Below, piece after piece: positions 45,777-54,627 of a DNA stretch of 64,000 nt. Every line of letters begins with the position of its first letter. Within the stretch, counting starts at the first letter, position 1. This DNA comes from Sphingobacterium bovisgrunnientis (GTDB taxonomy: Bacteria > Bacteroidota > Bacteroidia > Sphingobacteriales > Sphingobacteriaceae): assembly GCF_009829085.1 (NCBI RefSeq), contig NZ_WUQY01000009.1:42730-106729 (forward strand), read 5' to 3'. The position numbers were made by a program, and so were the translations under genes. A model generated the notes under the pieces. The model did no database searches. It was given only the letters and a program-made list of their open reading frames with translations, and had not been told where the DNA came from.

Positions 45777-47630
45777 ATGACAGCATATAACGAAGACAGT
45801 ATACGATCACTCGACTGGAAAGAACATATTAGATTACGTCCAGGTATGTACATCGGTAAGCTAGGCGATGGCTCTGCTTATGACGATGGTATTTATGTAT
45901 TGCTCAAAGAAGTCATGGACAACTCGATTGACGAATTTGTCATGGGAGCTGGAAGAACTATTGATATCACAGTGACAGAAAATAAAGTTTCGGTACGTGA
46001 CTATGGGCGTGGTATACCGATTGGTTCTGTAGTCGATGTAGTTTCGAAGATTAATACTGGAGGTAAATACGACAGCAAGGCTTTCCAAAAATCTGTTGGT
46101 CTTAATGGTGTCGGTACGAAAGCTGTGAATGCACTTTCTACCAGTTTCACTGTGCAATCATACCGCGAAGGTAAAACGCGTATTGCGACTTTTAGCAAAG
46201 GCGAATTGCAAACCGATGAACAAAAAGATACAACACAACGTAATGGTACGTCGGTAACATTCTATCCAGACGATAGTATTTTTAAACACTATAAATACCG
46301 CATCGAATTTGTCGAAAACATGATATGGAATTATGTTTTCTTGAATTCTGGACTGACAATCAATTTCAATGGTCAAAAATTCGTTTCTGAAAATGGATTA
46401 AAGGATTTGTTGGAAAGAAATGTTGATACCGAAGGCATGCGCTACCCAATCATTCACCTAAAAGGTGAAGATATCGAGATAGCGATGACGCATGGGCAAC
46501 AATACGGAGAAGATTATTATTCATTTGTAAATGGTCAACATACGACACAAGGTGGAACACACCAAGCGGCATTCCGTGAAGCTGTAGTAAAAACTATACG
46601 CGAGTTTTATAAAAAAGATTTTGATGCTTCAGATGTCCGTGCATCTATTATTAGTGCTATTGCAATTAAAGTACAAGAGCCTGTCTTTGAATCACAAACT
46701 AAAACCAAATTAGGTTCACAAAGCGTCGGCCCTGAAGGCCCTACCGTTCGTACATTCATCAATGATTTTGTCAAAAAAGCCCTTGATGACTACTTACATA
46801 AAGATTCAGCCACGGCAGAAGCGTTATTAAAACGAATTATGCAGTCCGAGCGTGAACGTAAAGATATCGCTGGTATTAAAAAATTAGCAAACGAGCGCGC
46901 TAAAAAAGCTTCTTTACACAACCGAAAACTGCGTGATTGTAAAGTCCATTATGGGGATAAAAGCGACAGAAATCTAGAGACCACGCTTTTCATTACCGAG
47001 GGTGACTCAGCTTCGGGTTCGATTACCAAATCGCGCGATGTGCAGACACAAGCGGTATTCAGTTTGCGTGGTAAACCGTTGAACTGCTATGGTCTAACCA
47101 AAAAAATCGTGTATGAAAACGAGGAATTCAATTTATTGCAACATGCTTTAAATATTGAAGATGGCATGGACGGACTACGTTACAACAATATTGTAATCGC
47201 TACCGATGCCGATGTCGATGGTATGCACATTCGACTGTTGATGATGACGTTCTTTTTGCAATTTTTCCCTGATTTGGTGAAAGCGGGCCACGTGTATATC
47301 CTGCAAACTCCATTATTCCGTGTGCGTAACAAAAGGGAAACTATTTATTGTTATTCGGATCAAGAACGTTTTGATGCTATAAATAAGTTAGGCGGAAAAC
47401 CAGAGATCACACGATTCAAAGGTTTGGGAGAAATTTCACCTTCTGAGTTTGGTCAATTTATTGGCGAAGATATCAAACTAGAACCTGTTATCTTAAATAA
47501 AGACAATAAGTTACCACAAATCTTGGAATATTACATGGGTAAAAATACGCCTGATCGTCAACGCCATATTGTAGATAATCTGCGCGTAGAACTTGACTTA
47601 GAGGAAGAACTGGTGAAAGCAGCCATCTAA
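45777..47630 (+). CDS. parE: DNA topoisomerase IV subunit B
   Basis: ATPase subunit of a type IIA topoisomerase that decatenates chromosomes. GHKL ATPase motifs are [28 protein letters not shown] and [15 protein letters not shown]. The Toprim domain has [15 protein letters not shown] and [17 protein letters not shown], and the closing part [19 protein letters not shown] matches ParE/GyrB tails. At 617 residues it lacks the GyrB insert, so ParE fits better than GyrB. The partner parC is not next to it; the following gene is purU. Confidence 0.93.
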   Translation: MTAYNEDSIRSLDWKEHIRLRPGMYIGKLGDGSAYDDGIYVLLKEVMDNSIDEFVMGAGRTIDITVTENKVSVRDYGRGIPIGSVVDVVSKINTGGKYDSKAFQKSVGLNGVGTKAVNALSTSFTVQSYREGKTRIATFSKGELQTDEQKDTTQRNGTSVTFYPDDSIFKHYKYRIEFVENMIWNYVFLNSGLTINFNGQKFVSENGLKDLLERNVDTEGMRYPIIHLKGEDIEIAMTHGQQYGEDYYSFVNGQHTTQGGTHQAAFREAVVKTIREFYKKDFDASDVRASIISAIAIKVQEPVFESQTKTKLGSQSVGPEGPTVRTFINDFVKKALDDYLHKDSATAEALLKRIMQSERERKDIAGIKKLANERAKKASLHNRKLRDCKVHYGDKSDRNLETTLFITEGDSASGSITKSRDVQTQAVFSLRGKPLNCYGLTKKIVYENEEFNLLQHALNIEDGMDGLRYNNIVIATDADVDGMHIRLLMMTFFLQFFPDLVKAGHVYILQTPLFRVRNKRETIYCYSDQERFDAINKLGGKPEITRFKGLGEISPSEFGQFIGEDIKLEPVILNKDNKLPQILEYYMGKNTPDRQRHIVDNLRVELDLEEELVKAAI

Positions 47631-47638
47631 AAAACACC

Positions 47639-47668
47639 ATTCAGCCTCTACCAATTTAGAGGCTGAAT
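47639..47668 (+). terminator. Hairpin after parE
   Basis: A perfect 12-bp stem (47639-47650 with 47657-47668) has a six-base loop. There is no T-run after it (ACCATTAT), so termination may be partial and purU may be co-transcribed. Confidence 0.5.
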
Positions 47669-47693
47669 ACCATTATAAACAACCTAACCAAAC

Positions 47694-48539
47694 ATGACTA
47701 CACAAACTTTAATACTTATTCAATGTCAAGATGCTGTTGGATTGGTATCTAATATATCTAACGTACTTGCTAAGCATAAACTCAACATCATAACGATGCG
47801 TGAGTATGTCGATGAAGAAAACAATAAATTCTTCGTTCGTGTGGTGTGCACAGGAAATGCAGAAGAAAGCAATGGTCTATATAGCCACCTGAAAGCCGTT
47901 TTACCTGAAAAAGCATTGATTAAAATAAATCCTTCGAAAAAGAAAAAAATAGCTGTATTAGTCACCAAAGAACATCACTGTCTAGGAGATATTTTGGTTC
48001 GTAATTACTTTGGAACGTTGAATGCTGAAGTTTGCGCTGTTATTGGTAATTATGACAATTTGCGAGATTTTACAGAAAGATTTGACATTCCCTACTATTA
48101 CATTACGCATGAAAATAAGACAAAGGATGACTTTGAAAATGAATTAGCGATTCAACTGAAAGAGATAAATCCTGATTTCATCGTTCTTGCCAAATTTATG
48201 CGCATTCTATCTCCAACATTTGTGAAAGAATTTGAACACCGAATCATTAATATTCACCATTCTTTCTTACCCGCATTTATTGGTGCCAATCCATATAAAC
48301 AGGCGCACGATCGTGGTGTAAAAATAATTGGTGCAACTGCCCATTTCGTGACAAATGATTTGGACGAAGGCCCAATTATTGTTCAAAACACAAAGTCTAT
48401 AGACCACAGTTACGATCCCCAAAAAATGCGTACTGCAGGTCAAGAAATTGAAAAAGCGGTTCTTACGAGAGCAATACAATTGATTGTAGAAGATCGTGTA
48501 ATGCTCAATGGAAATAAAACTATTGTTTTTAAGGCATAG
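47694..48539 (+). CDS. purU: Formyltetrahydrofolate deformylase
   Basis: Hydrolyses 10-formyl-tetrahydrofolate to formate and tetrahydrofolate, balancing one-carbon pools and supplying formate. Residues 1-80 form an ACT domain (LILIQCQDAVGLVSNISNVL). The catalytic formyltransferase-like domain has KKKKIAVLVTKEHHCLGDIL, FIVLAKFMRILSP, INIHHSFLPAFIGANPY and the conserved Asp in DLDEGPIIVQ. At 281 residues the length is normal. There are no purine genes beside it. Confidence 0.94.
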   Translation: MTTQTLILIQCQDAVGLVSNISNVLAKHKLNIITMREYVDEENNKFFVRVVCTGNAEESNGLYSHLKAVLPEKALIKINPSKKKKIAVLVTKEHHCLGDILVRNYFGTLNAEVCAVIGNYDNLRDFTERFDIPYYYITHENKTKDDFENELAIQLKEINPDFIVLAKFMRILSPTFVKEFEHRIINIHHSFLPAFIGANPYKQAHDRGVKIIGATAHFVTNDLDEGPIIVQNTKSIDHSYDPQKMRTAGQEIEKAVLTRAIQLIVEDRVMLNGNKTIVFKA

Positions 48540-48667
48540 TTCTGAACTTATTTTGCCCTTACTTTATATTTTATAGATACTAAAATGTGCTTTAAAACAC
48601 TTTTTAGTATCTACTGCACTATTTTTTAGTCCGCGATATTTTAGGTAATTGCGTCATATTTCAAACT

Positions 48668-50443
48668 ATGACACATACATTCCATATACCCGTCTTAGGA
48701 CTTGCTTTTTCTATTGATTCTCCTATCAAAGTTGCGCAATATGGCATCTCATCTGTAATATCTATTGTCGATGACGAACTCATCGAGCGTATGCGCAAAT
48801 ATTACAGCAGTCAAAACGGGATACCATTTCAAGGTATTTCCGCTTTCGAAGAAGACGGTAGAGCCAAACGAATTACTGCTTATTTGGATTTGGTGCAAGA
48901 TATTGTTAACACGCAAATCCAAAGACTTAAAAATTCAAGACAAGAGATTTCGGAATCACTTAAAAAATACATTGACTTACAACCAGATTCTTCGCCAATC
49001 CGCGAAACCTACCAGAAATTCTTAGCAGAAGGTTCGGAAGAAAAAAAGAAGTTAATTTTTGCTGATTTAGTGAATTGTATTGAAGCTGGACAGATAGATG
49101 TAAACATCATGTCTAAAGTGGATAAAATTAATCACGACAGAAAAGGAAATGCATTGGAAGGACACTATTCTGATGCCAGTGCAGCTTTACGCGGTTTCGC
49201 AAATAGTAAAGTTAAGTCTTCTGTTGTATTATCCGCAGGAATGAATCCAAGGTTATACAGTTATATATCGGAACTTCCATCGTTCTTACCGAATGAGGCT
49301 GGAGAATTCGATAAAAAAATAACATTGAAAGTTTCTGACTTTAGATCAGCCCTAATTCAAGCTAAATTTTTGGCAAAAAAAGGAATCTGGATTTCTGAAT
49401 ATCGTATAGAATCGGGATTAAACTGTGGAGGTCATGCTTTTGCAACTGATGGATTTTTAATTGGTCCAATCTTAGAAGAATTTAAACAAAAACGATCGCA
49501 ATTAAGGGAAGAGCTTTTTCCAATATATCAATTCGCTCTAATTGAAAAAAATATAGTCCTTGACAAGGTTCCACTGATAAAAATCACTGCGCAAGGAGGA
49601 ATTGGAACAGCTGCAGAACAAAAATTTTTGATAGATTATTACAAACTAGATGGTACAGGTTGGGGATCACCATTTTTATTAGTTCCAGAAGCAACTACGG
49701 TGGATGAAAATACACTTAAAAATTTAGCTACAGCAACAGCAGACGACTTCTATATCAGTGGTGCATCACCTTTGGGAGTGCCTTTTAACAATTTCAAGAA
49801 AAGTACGGCAGAAATATTACGTGAATCTCGAATAGAAAAAGGTCGTCCTGGTGCGCCTTGTACTAAAAAATACCTTGTCACACCGTCGACGTATGAAGAA
49901 GAGCCCATGTGTTCCGCATCCAGAATATACCAACATCTAAAAATCACGGAACTGGAGGAACTCGAGCTTGATGAGGAAACCTACGCAGCAAAACTAGCAG
50001 AAATTACAGAAAAAACTTGTCTCTGCGAAGGATTAGCAAATGCCGCATATCTAAAATATGATATATTGGAGAAAAAAGATTCGAGCACTGTTGCAATTTG
50101 CCCAGGACCCAATACGGCATACTTCGATCGGATTTATTCTTTGCAAGAAATGGTTGATCACATATATGGAAGACAGGATTTATTGAAGAATGTCGCGAGA
50201 CCTTCTATATTTATCAACGAATTACGCTTATATATTGCACATTTGACAACATATATTCAATCTAATAAACAGGACTTGGATACTAAAAAAGAGAAATATA
50301 TTCAGAAATTTAAAGCTGAATTGCTCGATGGTGTTGCATACTATCAAAATTTACGCGAAGCACTTTTTGAAACAAACGCTAAAGAATATCATAATTTCAG
50401 TCAACAGCTGGAAGAAGCTAAAGACCAAATCAACACATTATAA
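48668..50443 (+). CDS. Uncharacterised TIM-barrel protein related to nitronate monooxygenases
   Basis: A 591-residue soluble protein with no confident family name. Several segments line up with FMN-dependent nitronate monooxygenase/enoyl-reductase barrels: SGLNCGGHAFATDG corresponds to the substrate-loop region, PLIKITAQGGIGTAAEQKFL to the FMN phosphate-binding GG loop, and DGTGWGSPFLLVPEATT to the GTRFL..PE segment. A C-terminal CLCEGLANAAYL resembles the CLCNALT-type motif of that superfamily. The first 200 residues and last 80 (coiled, Lys/Gln-rich) are extra. It may be a flavoprotein of a Bacteroidota-specific group. It has its own terminator and no linked genes. Confidence 0.55.
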   Translation: MTHTFHIPVLGLAFSIDSPIKVAQYGISSVISIVDDELIERMRKYYSSQNGIPFQGISAFEEDGRAKRITAYLDLVQDIVNTQIQRLKNSRQEISESLKKYIDLQPDSSPIRETYQKFLAEGSEEKKKLIFADLVNCIEAGQIDVNIMSKVDKINHDRKGNALEGHYSDASAALRGFANSKVKSSVVLSAGMNPRLYSYISELPSFLPNEAGEFDKKITLKVSDFRSALIQAKFLAKKGIWISEYRIESGLNCGGHAFATDGFLIGPILEEFKQKRSQLREELFPIYQFALIEKNIVLDKVPLIKITAQGGIGTAAEQKFLIDYYKLDGTGWGSPFLLVPEATTVDENTLKNLATATADDFYISGASPLGVPFNNFKKSTAEILRESRIEKGRPGAPCTKKYLVTPSTYEEEPMCSASRIYQHLKITELEELELDEETYAAKLAEITEKTCLCEGLANAAYLKYDILEKKDSSTVAICPGPNTAYFDRIYSLQEMVDHIYGRQDLLKNVARPSIFINELRLYIAHLTTYIQSNKQDLDTKKEKYIQKFKAELLDGVAYYQNLREALFETNAKEYHNFSQQLEEAKDQINTL

Positions 50444-50448
50444 AAATG

Positions 50449-50472
50449 AAAAGCTGCTCTGGAGCAGCTTTT
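50449..50472. terminator. Bidirectional terminator
   Basis: An 11-bp perfect stem AAAAGCTGCTC/GAGCAGCTTTT (50449-50459 with 50462-50472) has a two-base spacer. It serves both converging genes. Confidence 0.88.
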
Positions 50473-50479
50473 CTATTAT

Positions 50480-51382
50480 TTATTTCGAAAATTTTCTGAA
50501 TTTACCAAATACACCTAATGGCAATTTTGGTCCTGCAGTAGCTTGTAAGTATAGCTCGCCTATTTCTAAGTTTTCTACTTTAGGAAATGACGTACGTATT
50601 AAATTCTCAACGATTACGGAAGAAAATCCTAACGAATAAGTATTCAAAATCAAGAAGTGTTCTTTTGGATCCAACAATTGAACCACATCTTGCATCATTT
50701 CCATGATGTGATCTTCCAACTTCCACTTCTCTCCTTTCGGCCCGTGACCGTAAGCTGGCGGATCCAAGATAATACCGTTATATTTATTACCACGCTTCAA
50801 TTCACGTTTTACAAATTTCAAAGCATCTTCTACCATCCAACGTACATTAGACAAGCCCGAAAGCTCCTGGTTTTCGTTCGCCCAAGTCACGACTTGCTTA
50901 ATTGAATCGACATGCGTAGTATCAGCACCAGCCGCACGTGCGATCATCGAAGCACCGCCCGTGTAAGCAAATAAGTTCAAAACCTTTGGATTCGGCGTTT
51001 TAAAGGATTTAACCGATTCCGAAATATAATCCCAGTTCACCGCTTGCTCTGGGAAGATTCCCACATGCTTAAACGATGTTAATCCCAAACGAAATTTGAT
51101 TGCCACATCGTTATTCTTGTACTCAATATGCCAACGGTCTGCCGATTTTGGATTTTTCTTAAGCCATTCACCACTTGTTGCCGAACGACCTTTAAACTTA
51201 ATATGGTAACGTTTATTCCATTCGGCATCGCCTAAAGTTTTTGGCCAAACAGCCTGCGGCTCTGGACGAATCAAGATTAAATCACCAAAACGTTCTAATT
51301 TTTCAAAATCACCACAATCGATTAACTCGTAATCTTTCCAATGCTGTGGCGTAAGTAGTTGGATATTTGTTGAAGTAGACAA
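50480..51382 (-). CDS. Class I SAM-dependent rRNA methyltransferase-like protein
   Basis: A 300-residue methyltransferase of the RlmI/COG1092 type without an obvious PUA domain. The SAM-binding Rossmann motif is VLNLFAYTGGASMIARAAGA, followed by THVDSIKQVVTWANEN, NVRWMVEDALKFVKRE and the catalytic-site GIILDPPAYGHGPKGEKW. RNA cytosine methylation is a reasonable guess. The start codon appears to be TTG (51382): an in-frame stop lies a few codons upstream and no ATG precedes the conserved region. A TATCTTTG promoter element lies 23 bases upstream. Confidence 0.85.
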   Translation of the reverse strand: MSTSTNIQLLTPQHWKDYELIDCGDFEKLERFGDLILIRPEPQAVWPKTLGDAEWNKRYHIKFKGRSATSGEWLKKNPKSADRWHIEYKNNDVAIKFRLGLTSFKHVGIFPEQAVNWDYISESVKSFKTPNPKVLNLFAYTGGASMIARAAGADTTHVDSIKQVVTWANENQELSGLSNVRWMVEDALKFVKRELKRGNKYNGIILDPPAYGHGPKGEKWKLEDHIMEMMQDVVQLLDPKEHFLILNTYSLGFSSVIVENLIRTSFPKVENLEIGELYLQATAGPKLPLGVFGKFRKFSK

Positions 51383-51405
51383 TGTGCTATTCGTTTAATT
51401 TTTTG

Positions 51406-51413
51406 CAAAGATA
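51406..51413 (-). promoter_or_regulatory. -7 element of the methyltransferase gene
   Basis: TATCTTTG on the minus strand matches TAnnTTTG exactly, 23 bases before the inferred TTG start. Confidence 0.45.
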
Positions 51414-51433
51414 CGGAAAACCGAATAATTATT

Positions 51434-52003
51434 TTAGGTTTTCATAAAGGCTAATAAATCATCAATTGTCAACCTCCAATAACTTTTGTATACATCAAAA
51501 ATGGTTTTATCAATCTGTTCGAATGATTTCTTTAAATCTATAATATCATTTTCTTTATACAATCCATCGTACCATGCATCATCTCCATATTTATCAGCTA
51601 TATCATATAAAAAGTTTTTATATACCAATAAGCATTGTGCGTAATAATCTATTTTTTGATTAATATATATTTCTTCAAAATCATTATCATGATCTAATAT
51701 CCAAATACTATCATTATCGTTTAAATCAATACAAATGGGATTTCCAGCACCATCTGAACCAAATTGAATATAGTTATCATAGCCTTCATGCAACCAACCT
51801 TTTGTTATAGATTCAACCCAAAGACATTCATTTTCTTTATTAAAAAAGATATATAAAGGCGCATCTCTAGGAAACCCTTTTAATAAAAATAATTTCGTAT
51901 TTGTCTTTAATTCAACTTTGTTTAAGTTAGATAAGTTTCCAACCAACCATTCACTAGGCTTTTCATCTTTTGCATACCAAGTTTCAAAATTAAATTCTAA
52001 CAT
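51434..52003 (-). CDS. SMI1/KNR4 (SUKH)-like protein
   Basis: A 189-residue acidic soluble protein. YIQFGSDGAGNPICIDLNDN and SIWILDHDNDFEEIYIN match the SUKH superfamily core (FGSDGxG...DL...W.HD). Many SUKH proteins are immunity proteins against polymorphic toxins. No toxin gene is visible nearby. The ATG is only three bases beyond the stop of the upstream mlaF-like gene, so it is probably translated from the same transcript. Its base composition is clearly more AT-rich than the mla genes, which suggests later acquisition. Confidence 0.65.
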   Translation of the reverse strand: MLEFNFETWYAKDEKPSEWLVGNLSNLNKVELKTNTKLFLLKGFPRDAPLYIFFNKENECLWVESITKGWLHEGYDNYIQFGSDGAGNPICIDLNDNDSIWILDHDNDFEEIYINQKIDYYAQCLLVYKNFLYDIADKYGDDAWYDGLYKENDIIDLKKSFEQIDKTIFDVYKSYWRLTIDDLLAFMKT

Positions 52004-52006
52004 AAA

Positions 52007-52762
52007 TTACTTCATTGTATCCTTAGCGGCTTTCATCAATGGACTAGCAAACACGAAGTCATTCAATTCTTGTACATCCGAATGCAACATATCTTGATTC
52101 GAGCCTTCCCAAAATTTCTGCCCCTTATATAAAAACATAATATACTCGCCTATTCCCATCACAGAATTCATATCGTGTGTCACGACAACAGTTGTACATT
52201 CGTATTCTTGGGTCAATTCTAGAATAAGTTCATCTATCAAAATAGAAGTCGCTGGATCCAATCCCGAATTAGGTTCATCGCAAAACAAATATTTGGGACT
52301 CATCGCTATTGCCCGTGCAATCCCGACCCTTTTCTTCATCCCTCCAGAAAGCTCAGCAGGATAAAGCTTGTTCGTATTCAATAAGTTTACGCGTTCCAAA
52401 CAAAAATTAGCACGATCACGTTTTTCGGATTTGCTCATTTCGGTAAACATATCCAAAGTAAATATTATGTTTTGTTCTACCGTCATCGAGTCAAATAATG
52501 CTGAATTCTGGAATAGCATACCAATTTCTTTTCGGACAGGAACCTTCTCTTCAAAATCCATCGCTGTGAATTCTTGCTTATCAAAGAAAACGCGCCCCTG
52601 CTCAGGTTTATGCAACCCTACAATACATTTAAGCAAAGTACTCTTTCCAGATCCCGAACCACCAATTATTAAAGAAACCTTTCCAGGTTCAAAAATCGCA
52701 TCAATTCCTGTTAATACTTTTTTATCGCCAAAAGATTTATGTATATCTTGAACTTCAATCAT
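52007..52762 (-). CDS. ABC transporter ATPase, MlaF-like
   Basis: A 251-residue ATPase with Walker A GGSGSGKSTLLK, Q-loop MLFQNSALFDSMTV, signature LSGGMKKRVGIARA, Walker B YLFCDEPNSGLDP and the H-loop VVTHDMNS. The NSALFDSMTV and PNSGLDPATS stretches are typical of MlaF, which powers phospholipid movement between inner and outer membrane. It lies 10 bases after the MlaE-like permease gene. An MCE-domain gene (MlaD) would be expected next but is replaced here by the SUKH-like gene. Confidence 0.9.
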   Translation of the reverse strand: MIEVQDIHKSFGDKKVLTGIDAIFEPGKVSLIIGGSGSGKSTLLKCIVGLHKPEQGRVFFDKQEFTAMDFEEKVPVRKEIGMLFQNSALFDSMTVEQNIIFTLDMFTEMSKSEKRDRANFCLERVNLLNTNKLYPAELSGGMKKRVGIARAIAMSPKYLFCDEPNSGLDPATSILIDELILELTQEYECTTVVVTHDMNSVMGIGEYIMFLYKGQKFWEGSNQDMLHSDVQELNDFVFASPLMKAAKDTMK

Positions 52763-52772
52763 TCTTCTCTAA

Positions 52773-53507
52773 TTATAACATCAATGCAGTAATCACATAA
52801 TCACAAGCTAATATCGTAATACAACCTACCACTACAGCACGCGTACCTGCTTGACCTACTTCTAATGCTCCCCCACGCACATGAAAACCTTTATACGCTG
52901 GAATAGTCGTAATGATAAAACCATACACAAAAGCTTTCACCATTGCTACAGCCACTGTCAATCCGTTGAATCCACCCTGAATACCTTGTATATACTCATT
53001 CGTAGTCACTGCTCCTGTCAATACACCACCTAATAGACCACCTACCAATGCACAAACTATAGCGATTATGACCAAAACAGGCACCATGATCACACCAGCA
53101 ATCAACTTTGGCATAATTAAATAACCTGCAGCATTAATTCCCATAATTTCCAACGCATCTATCTGCTCAGTCACACGCATAGAACCTATTTGCGAAGAAA
53201 TAGATGACCCTACTTTTCCCATTAATACAAGCGCAGAAATGGTTGGTCCAAGCTCAAGGATATTAGAGTCACGGTTAATTTGTCCGATAACAGATCTTGG
53301 AATAAAGTCAGAATTCAGCTGAAAAGCAATTTGCATGGTCATTACAGCACCGATGAATGTTGAGATGATGACAATCAAGCCCAAGGATCCTACGCCTATC
53401 TCACTCATCTCATGCAACATTTCTTTATAGTATACGCGCCATTTTTCTGGTTTTTTGAAAACCTTTTTTAATAAGAGAATATATTCACCAAAATAATAGA
53501 ATATCAT
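52773..53507 (-). CDS. ABC transporter permease, MlaE-like
   Basis: A 244-residue membrane protein with about five or six helices. MlaE/YrbE marks are IGVGSLGLIVIISTFIGAVM, AFQLNSDFIPRSVIGQ, GPTISALVLMGKVGSSISSQ, GSMRVTEQIDALEIMGINAA and YLIMPKLIAGVIMVP. It forms the inner-membrane channel of a lipid transport system with the downstream ATPase. It is first in the run, divergent from the gene at 53702 across a 194-base AT-rich gap with no clear promoter element. Confidence 0.92.
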   Translation of the reverse strand: MIFYYFGEYILLLKKVFKKPEKWRVYYKEMLHEMSEIGVGSLGLIVIISTFIGAVMTMQIAFQLNSDFIPRSVIGQINRDSNILELGPTISALVLMGKVGSSISSQIGSMRVTEQIDALEIMGINAAGYLIMPKLIAGVIMVPVLVIIAIVCALVGGLLGGVLTGAVTTNEYIQGIQGGFNGLTVAVAMVKAFVYGFIITTIPAYKGFHVRGGALEVGQAGTRAVVVGCITILACDYVITALML

Positions 53508-53701
53508 ATGTGTAATTACGGTTTATGCTAAAATACATATTATATACTTATAACCCATAAAATTTGCTTTTGTTTAAAATTCAATAAACATCTACACATT
53601 CACCGAAAGTTTTCCTTTCTTTACCGAATATAGTTACCAAACATTAAACGACCTTCTTACATTCGTATCATATATAGAAGAATGTATATATTTACACTAA
53701 T

Positions 53702-54598
53702 ATGAAAAGTAAAATTTCCACCGGCATTTGGCTTGTATTTTTTGGAATCATTGCTTTATTGGACAATTTCAATATCATCGATTTTAATTTTTATGCCATC
53801 ATAAAATATTGGCCTTTGCTGATTGTTTCCTTAGGTATCAATTTGATATTTCAATATAAAAACTACGGCACGGCTGTAATCATTGCATTAAATATGGCTT
53901 TGTGTCTTTTTTTAGCGTATGTTGGATATACATCTACAGACAAGTTTAATTGGTCAAATAAAGTGGTCTTGAATAATATGGCCAACGATACAACAGGAAG
54001 CGAACAATCTGTCGAAGTACCTTATTCAGATGAAATTAAAGAACCAAAGTTCACACTGAATATTGGCGCAGCACTGGTTGATATAGACAGCAATACCAAT
54101 CAACTTATTGAAGCAAACTCTCAAAGCAAAAGCTTAGGATTTAACCTAAATAGAATTGAAGACAATTTTGAGTTAAATGCAGCTATAAGTGACAAAAGCG
54201 CCAAGAGCCATAAAATAAATTTAGCACTTAATAGTACTCCTCTTTGGAAGATGACTTTTAATATTGGCGCGGCCAAATTCAACGCAGATTTTTCTGCCCA
54301 TAAGTTTTCGAGAATGGAAATCAATTCAGGCGCTGCTAACGTAACACTAAAATTAGGACAGCCTGCTTTAGATGATGTCAAAATTGAAATAAACACAGCA
54401 GCTTCTACAGCTCGACTTTCTTTACCTAAAGATGTGGCTTGCGCCATCGATATGACAACAATTCTTTCAAACAATAAATTAGAAGGATTTACGAAGAAAG
54501 ATGGAGTATGGCAAACCGATAATTACGAAACCGCAGCTAAAAAATACAATGTTGAATTAAACGGTGCAGCGAATTCTCTTAAGATCGATAGATATTAA
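53702..54598 (+). CDS. LiaF-like membrane protein with TM cassette and beta-helix-like tail
   Basis: A 298-residue protein. The first 85 residues hold three or four short hydrophobic helices of the LiaI/LiaF transmembrane type (ISTGIWLVFFGIIALLDNF, KYWPLLIVSLGINLIF). After a linker, the C-terminal 180 residues contain repeated FTLNIGAALVDID, MTFNIGAAKFNADF and MEINSGAANVTLKLG units, as in DUF4097/DUF2154-type adhesin-like sheets. In Firmicutes LiaF represses a cell-envelope stress system; such a role here is only suggested. It lies 29 bases before ispG, but that gene has its own promoter element. Confidence 0.75.
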   Translation: MKSKISTGIWLVFFGIIALLDNFNIIDFNFYAIIKYWPLLIVSLGINLIFQYKNYGTAVIIALNMALCLFLAYVGYTSTDKFNWSNKVVLNNMANDTTGSEQSVEVPYSDEIKEPKFTLNIGAALVDIDSNTNQLIEANSQSKSLGFNLNRIEDNFELNAAISDKSAKSHKINLALNSTPLWKMTFNIGAAKFNADFSAHKFSRMEINSGAANVTLKLGQPALDDVKIEINTAASTARLSLPKDVACAIDMTTILSNNKLEGFTKKDGVWQTDNYETAAKKYNVELNGAANSLKIDRY

Positions 54599-54602
54599 AT
54601 CT

Positions 54603-54620
54603 ATAAATAACTACCTTTGT
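54603..54620 (+). promoter_or_regulatory. Promoter of ispG, sharing an 18-mer with the aldolase promoter
   Basis: ATAAATAACTACCTTTGT holds a perfect TACCTTTG at 54612-54619, eight bases before the ATG. The identical 18 bases occur at 59518-59535 upstream of the aldolase gene. Confidence 0.6.
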
Positions 54621-54627
54621 TTTTGAA

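Noticed and set aside
52368..52751. 127-codon frame opposite the mlaF-like gene
   Set aside because: Antisense shadow of a clear ABC ATPase.
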